Origin: Anaerolineae bacterium | GTDB taxonomy: Bacteria > Chloroflexota > Anaerolineae > Aggregatilineales > Phototrophicaceae | Assembly: GCA_019912965.1 (NCBI GenBank) | Contig: JAIOHM010000205.1 | Span: 124,001 to 188,000, forward strand | Reading direction: 5' to 3' | Length of the DNA: 64,000 bases | Shown here: piece by piece, positions 62,150-64,000 of the stretch | How positions within the stretch are numbered: position 1 is the stretch's first letter | How the letters are laid out: each line of letters opens with the position of its first letter | Made by a program: the position numbers and the translations under genes | The notes under the pieces: generated by a model | What the model saw: only the letters and a program-made list of their open reading frames with translations | Told to the model about the DNA's origin: nothing | Databases searched by the model: none

Positions 62150-63152
62150 TGGAATATCCGTCCGAGAATGCATCAATCATCGTCCGCACATCCGGCCCTA
62201 GCGGATACAAAATTGGGCACGTCGCCCCGTATTGGATGTACTCGCGCACCTTCGCCCGCACTTCTTTCGGCGTCCCCGAAGCCGTAATCATCTGCACCAC
62301 ATCATCCGGCACCAACTTCATTGCCGATTCGATCTGTTCCTCGGTTGCGGGCCATGTTAGCACCTGCCCAATTTCATCCAGTAGCTCTTGGCTCACACCG
62401 CTGGCTTTCATAATGTGCGGTTGCTGCCCCAGATATTGAGTCACCAGCTTGCGTGCTCCATCTAGCGCCTTCTTCCGGTCTTCGTCTACCGAACACACCA
62501 CCAATTGCGGGCGATCAATATCATCCAACCGTTTTCCGGCCTGCTTCGCACCCTTCTCAAGCTGTGCCAGCGCACCCTCGTTATACTTGGGCGAAACCAG
62601 ATAATTCAACACCACCCCATCCGCGATTTCGCCTGTCAGCGCCATCATCTGTGGCCCGGTCGCCCCAATGTAAATCGGCACATTGCGCGGTTCTTTCCGC
62701 CCATGAACCACATCCAGTTCCACATCATCAAGGTGAACGAACTCACCGTGAAACGTAACCCGTTCCCGCGCCAGCAAATCACGCACCACGCTCACCACTT
62801 CGCGCATCGCCAACAGCGGTTTTGTCCGGTGAATACCTACTTTTTGTGCCAGTGGATCCCACCATGCCCCGATGCCGCAGATAATGCGGTCGGGTGCAAG
62901 GTCGTCGAGTGTGAGGAAAGTCGCCGCGATTACCGCAGCATTGCGAGTCCAGTTATTGATGACGCCCGAACCGATTTTGATACGGGTGGTGGTAGCTGCA
63001 AAAGCCGCCATCGGCACAATTGCATCCCGTACCAGTCGGCTTTCTGCCTGCCACACCGCTTCAAAACCGCGCGACTCGGCATATTGAACGTACTTTATAG
63101 CATCCTGTAACGAATGAGCATCCTGTAAATAAAGCGCAACCCGATCAGCCAT
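62145..63152 (-). CDS. LLM-class (F420/flavin-dependent) oxidoreductase, Mer-like
   Basis: 335 residues with the luciferase-like TIM-barrel pattern. Blocks are YAESRGFEAVWQAESR, TTRIKIGSGVINNWTRN, LAPDRIICGIGAWWDP, and VPIYIGATGPQMMALTGEIADGVVLN. These resemble F420-dependent methylenetetrahydromethanopterin reductase (Mer) and related actinobacterial or Chloroflexota enzymes. Substrate unknown. A cofC-like gene starts 34 bases upstream in the same direction, supporting F420 rather than FMN as cofactor (inference). Confidence 0.88.
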   Translation of the reverse strand: MADRVALYLQDAHSLQDAIKYVQYAESRGFEAVWQAESRLVRDAIVPMAAFAATTTRIKIGSGVINNWTRNAAVIAATFLTLDDLAPDRIICGIGAWWDPLAQKVGIHRTKPLLAMREVVSVVRDLLARERVTFHGEFVHLDDVELDVVHGRKEPRNVPIYIGATGPQMMALTGEIADGVVLNYLVSPKYNEGALAQLEKGAKQAGKRLDDIDRPQLVVCSVDEDRKKALDGARKLVTQYLGQQPHIMKASGVSQELLDEIGQVLTWPATEEQIESAMKLVPDDVVQMITASGTPKEVRAKVREYIQYGATCPILYPLGPDVRTMIDAFSDGYSN

Positions 63153-63186
63153 TTTTCCCTCTATTCGATACGGGCTGCGCGCTGTT

Positions 63187-63801
63187 TCAATGCAGTTCGT
63201 AGCCCCCGATCAACTCACGGTAGGATTTTAAATCATCTGGCATATCAATATCCAGTGATAGACGTTCAGAATGATAAGTTTTCACAGTTGCTCCTGCTGC
63301 CCGCGCCAATTCGATGTGCCGACGGTAACTGCCTTCTCCATATGCATATTCGACTAATCCCGGTGGACGGAGAAGCATTGCGTTTGTGCCATCTTCATGC
63401 TGGTCGGTAGCAATGACCATCGACCGTTCAGCCTGCCCCATCTCAATCATGCCCGCGATGTCCTCACCCGCGATCAGTGGCAAATCAGCCGGGAGAATAA
63501 GGGTTGCGCTCGCTTTCCAGCGCATAATAACCTGCGTCGCCCGCATCAGCGCCAGATTCAATTCCGGCGTACCACTTTCCTGAACTGTTCGCGCACCATA
63601 ATCCCGTGCGATACCAATCACTTTGCTATCACGGCTGACAACCAGTGTTCCCATAACCTGTGGAACAGTGCGGATAACCTCCAATACACGGCGGAACATC
63701 ATTTCAGCCAGTTGGTAGCGTTCTTCAGGGGATAAAACCGGGGATAACCGGCTCTTGGCCCGGTTAAGGGGTTTAACGGGAATAATTGCCCAGATACTCA
63801 T
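63187..63801 (-). CDS. cofC: 2-phospho-L-lactate (or phosphoenolpyruvate) guanylyltransferase CofC
   Basis: 204 residues of the CofC family, which activates phospholactate or PEP with GTP at the start of coenzyme F420 side-chain assembly. The N-terminal block is IIPVKPLNRAKSRLSPVL, then LILPADLPLIAGEDI and a C-terminal LSLDIDMPDDL. No cofD/fbiA or fbiB is seen in the window. Confidence 0.92.
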   Translation of the reverse strand: MSIWAIIPVKPLNRAKSRLSPVLSPEERYQLAEMMFRRVLEVIRTVPQVMGTLVVSRDSKVIGIARDYGARTVQESGTPELNLALMRATQVIMRWKASATLILPADLPLIAGEDIAGMIEMGQAERSMVIATDQHEDGTNAMLLRPPGLVEYAYGEGSYRRHIELARAAGATVKTYHSERLSLDIDMPDDLKSYRELIGGYELH

Positions 63802-63888
63802 GATAATAGCTCATTCACTGCATAACACAGGAATGCGCTGTGCCTCCCTTCGTTTCGGCCTGGAAACCAGTAGGCAGAATCGCCCGAT

Positions 63889-63999
63889 TCAAACCCATTT
63901 CTGAATCCAATCTAACACATTTTGAGCTAAAAGAACCTTGTCCTCATCCGTTTTCATGATAGTTTCAAAATTCGCTGTTTGTGATATTGGAATATTTAA
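63889..63999 (-). CDS. 3' end of an unidentified gene (runs off the window end)
   Basis: An open frame enters from the window edge and stops at 63889, giving about 36 residues ending VLLAQNVLDWIQKWV. It is too short to identify. The gap of 87 bases to cofC contains nothing recognisable. Confidence 0.4.
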   Translation of the reverse strand, partial: LNIPISQTANFETIMKTDEDKVLLAQNVLDWIQKWV

Positions 64000-64000
64000 T

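Overview
The window reads as bacterial chromosome from a member of the Chloroflexota, most likely Anaerolineae-like. This is inference from gene content and style. There are secreted or anti-sigma proteins with long Thr/Pro linkers and DUF5666/DUF5667-type domains, F420-related genes (a cofC-like gene and a Mer-like LLM oxidoreductase), and a fused FAD/2Fe-2S subunit of a xanthine dehydrogenase-type hydroxylase. An F1-only ATP synthase operon, many GTG/TTG starts and intermediate GC also fit. No rRNA, CRISPR array or prophage was seen. One tRNA (Leu, anticodon UAG) and one IS110-type element are present.

Layout. 1-8.7 kb: 3' part of obg, an SDR, a protein with a degenerate receiver domain, a AAA ATPase, an MBL-fold hydrolase and the tig-clpP-clpX operon. 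8.7-17.4 kb: tRNA-Leu, a GbsR/MarR-type regulator and a MacAB-like export cluster (two adaptors, one ATPase, a lipoprotein, two FtsX/MacB permeases with a methyltransferase between them). 17.6-24.2 kb: rex, mreB and the F1 genes atpA-atpG-atpD-atpC, in which AtpG carries a C-terminal helix-hairpin-helix extension. 24.5-31 kb: an orphan histidine kinase, proC, a protein of unknown function, a MenC/N-acylamino-acid-racemase-like enolase, a COG3375-type acetyltransferase and an SDR. 31-33.5 kb: fabF-fabH behind a promoter with a perfect 18-bp palindrome. 33.7-38.3 kb: a cell-surface module of a secreted DUF5666-LysM protein, a GT-C-like membrane protein, an ECF sigma factor and a membrane anti-sigma-like protein that repeats the DUF5666-LysM-Asp/Asn architecture. 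38.4-45 kb: membrane proteins, a YugP-like zinc protease, panB-panC with a DUF2520 oxidoreductase, and purine nucleoside phosphorylase. 45-48.4 kb: a tandem-RCK potassium channel and a double GNAT. 48.4-57.3 kb: a molybdenum hydroxylase locus (YqeC-MocA fusion, large subunit, a 594-residue protein with nucleoside-phosphorylase-like features, fused FAD/2Fe-2S subunit, XdhC chaperone). 57.2-62.1 kb: a glycosyltransferase-like gene broken by a frameshift at a G-rich palindromic repeat, a repeat-rich intergenic tract and the IS110 element. 62.1-64 kb: the LLM oxidoreductase, cofC and the end of an unidentified gene.

Most worth a second look: (1) the sigma/anti-sigma/LysM surface module, with a fossil in-frame tandem duplication at the boundary of two of its genes; (2) dispersed heptanucleotide repeat arrays at several loci, some inside genes or supplying stop codons; (3) the HhH extension on ATP synthase gamma; (4) the His-rich insert in trigger factor; (5) the phosphorylase-like protein in the hydroxylase operon; (6) a possible bridge RNA upstream of the IS110 transposase.

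Starts were moved from the longest open frame where ribosome-binding or promoter sequence argued for it, and this is stated per gene. No database search was run; family names come from motif recognition.
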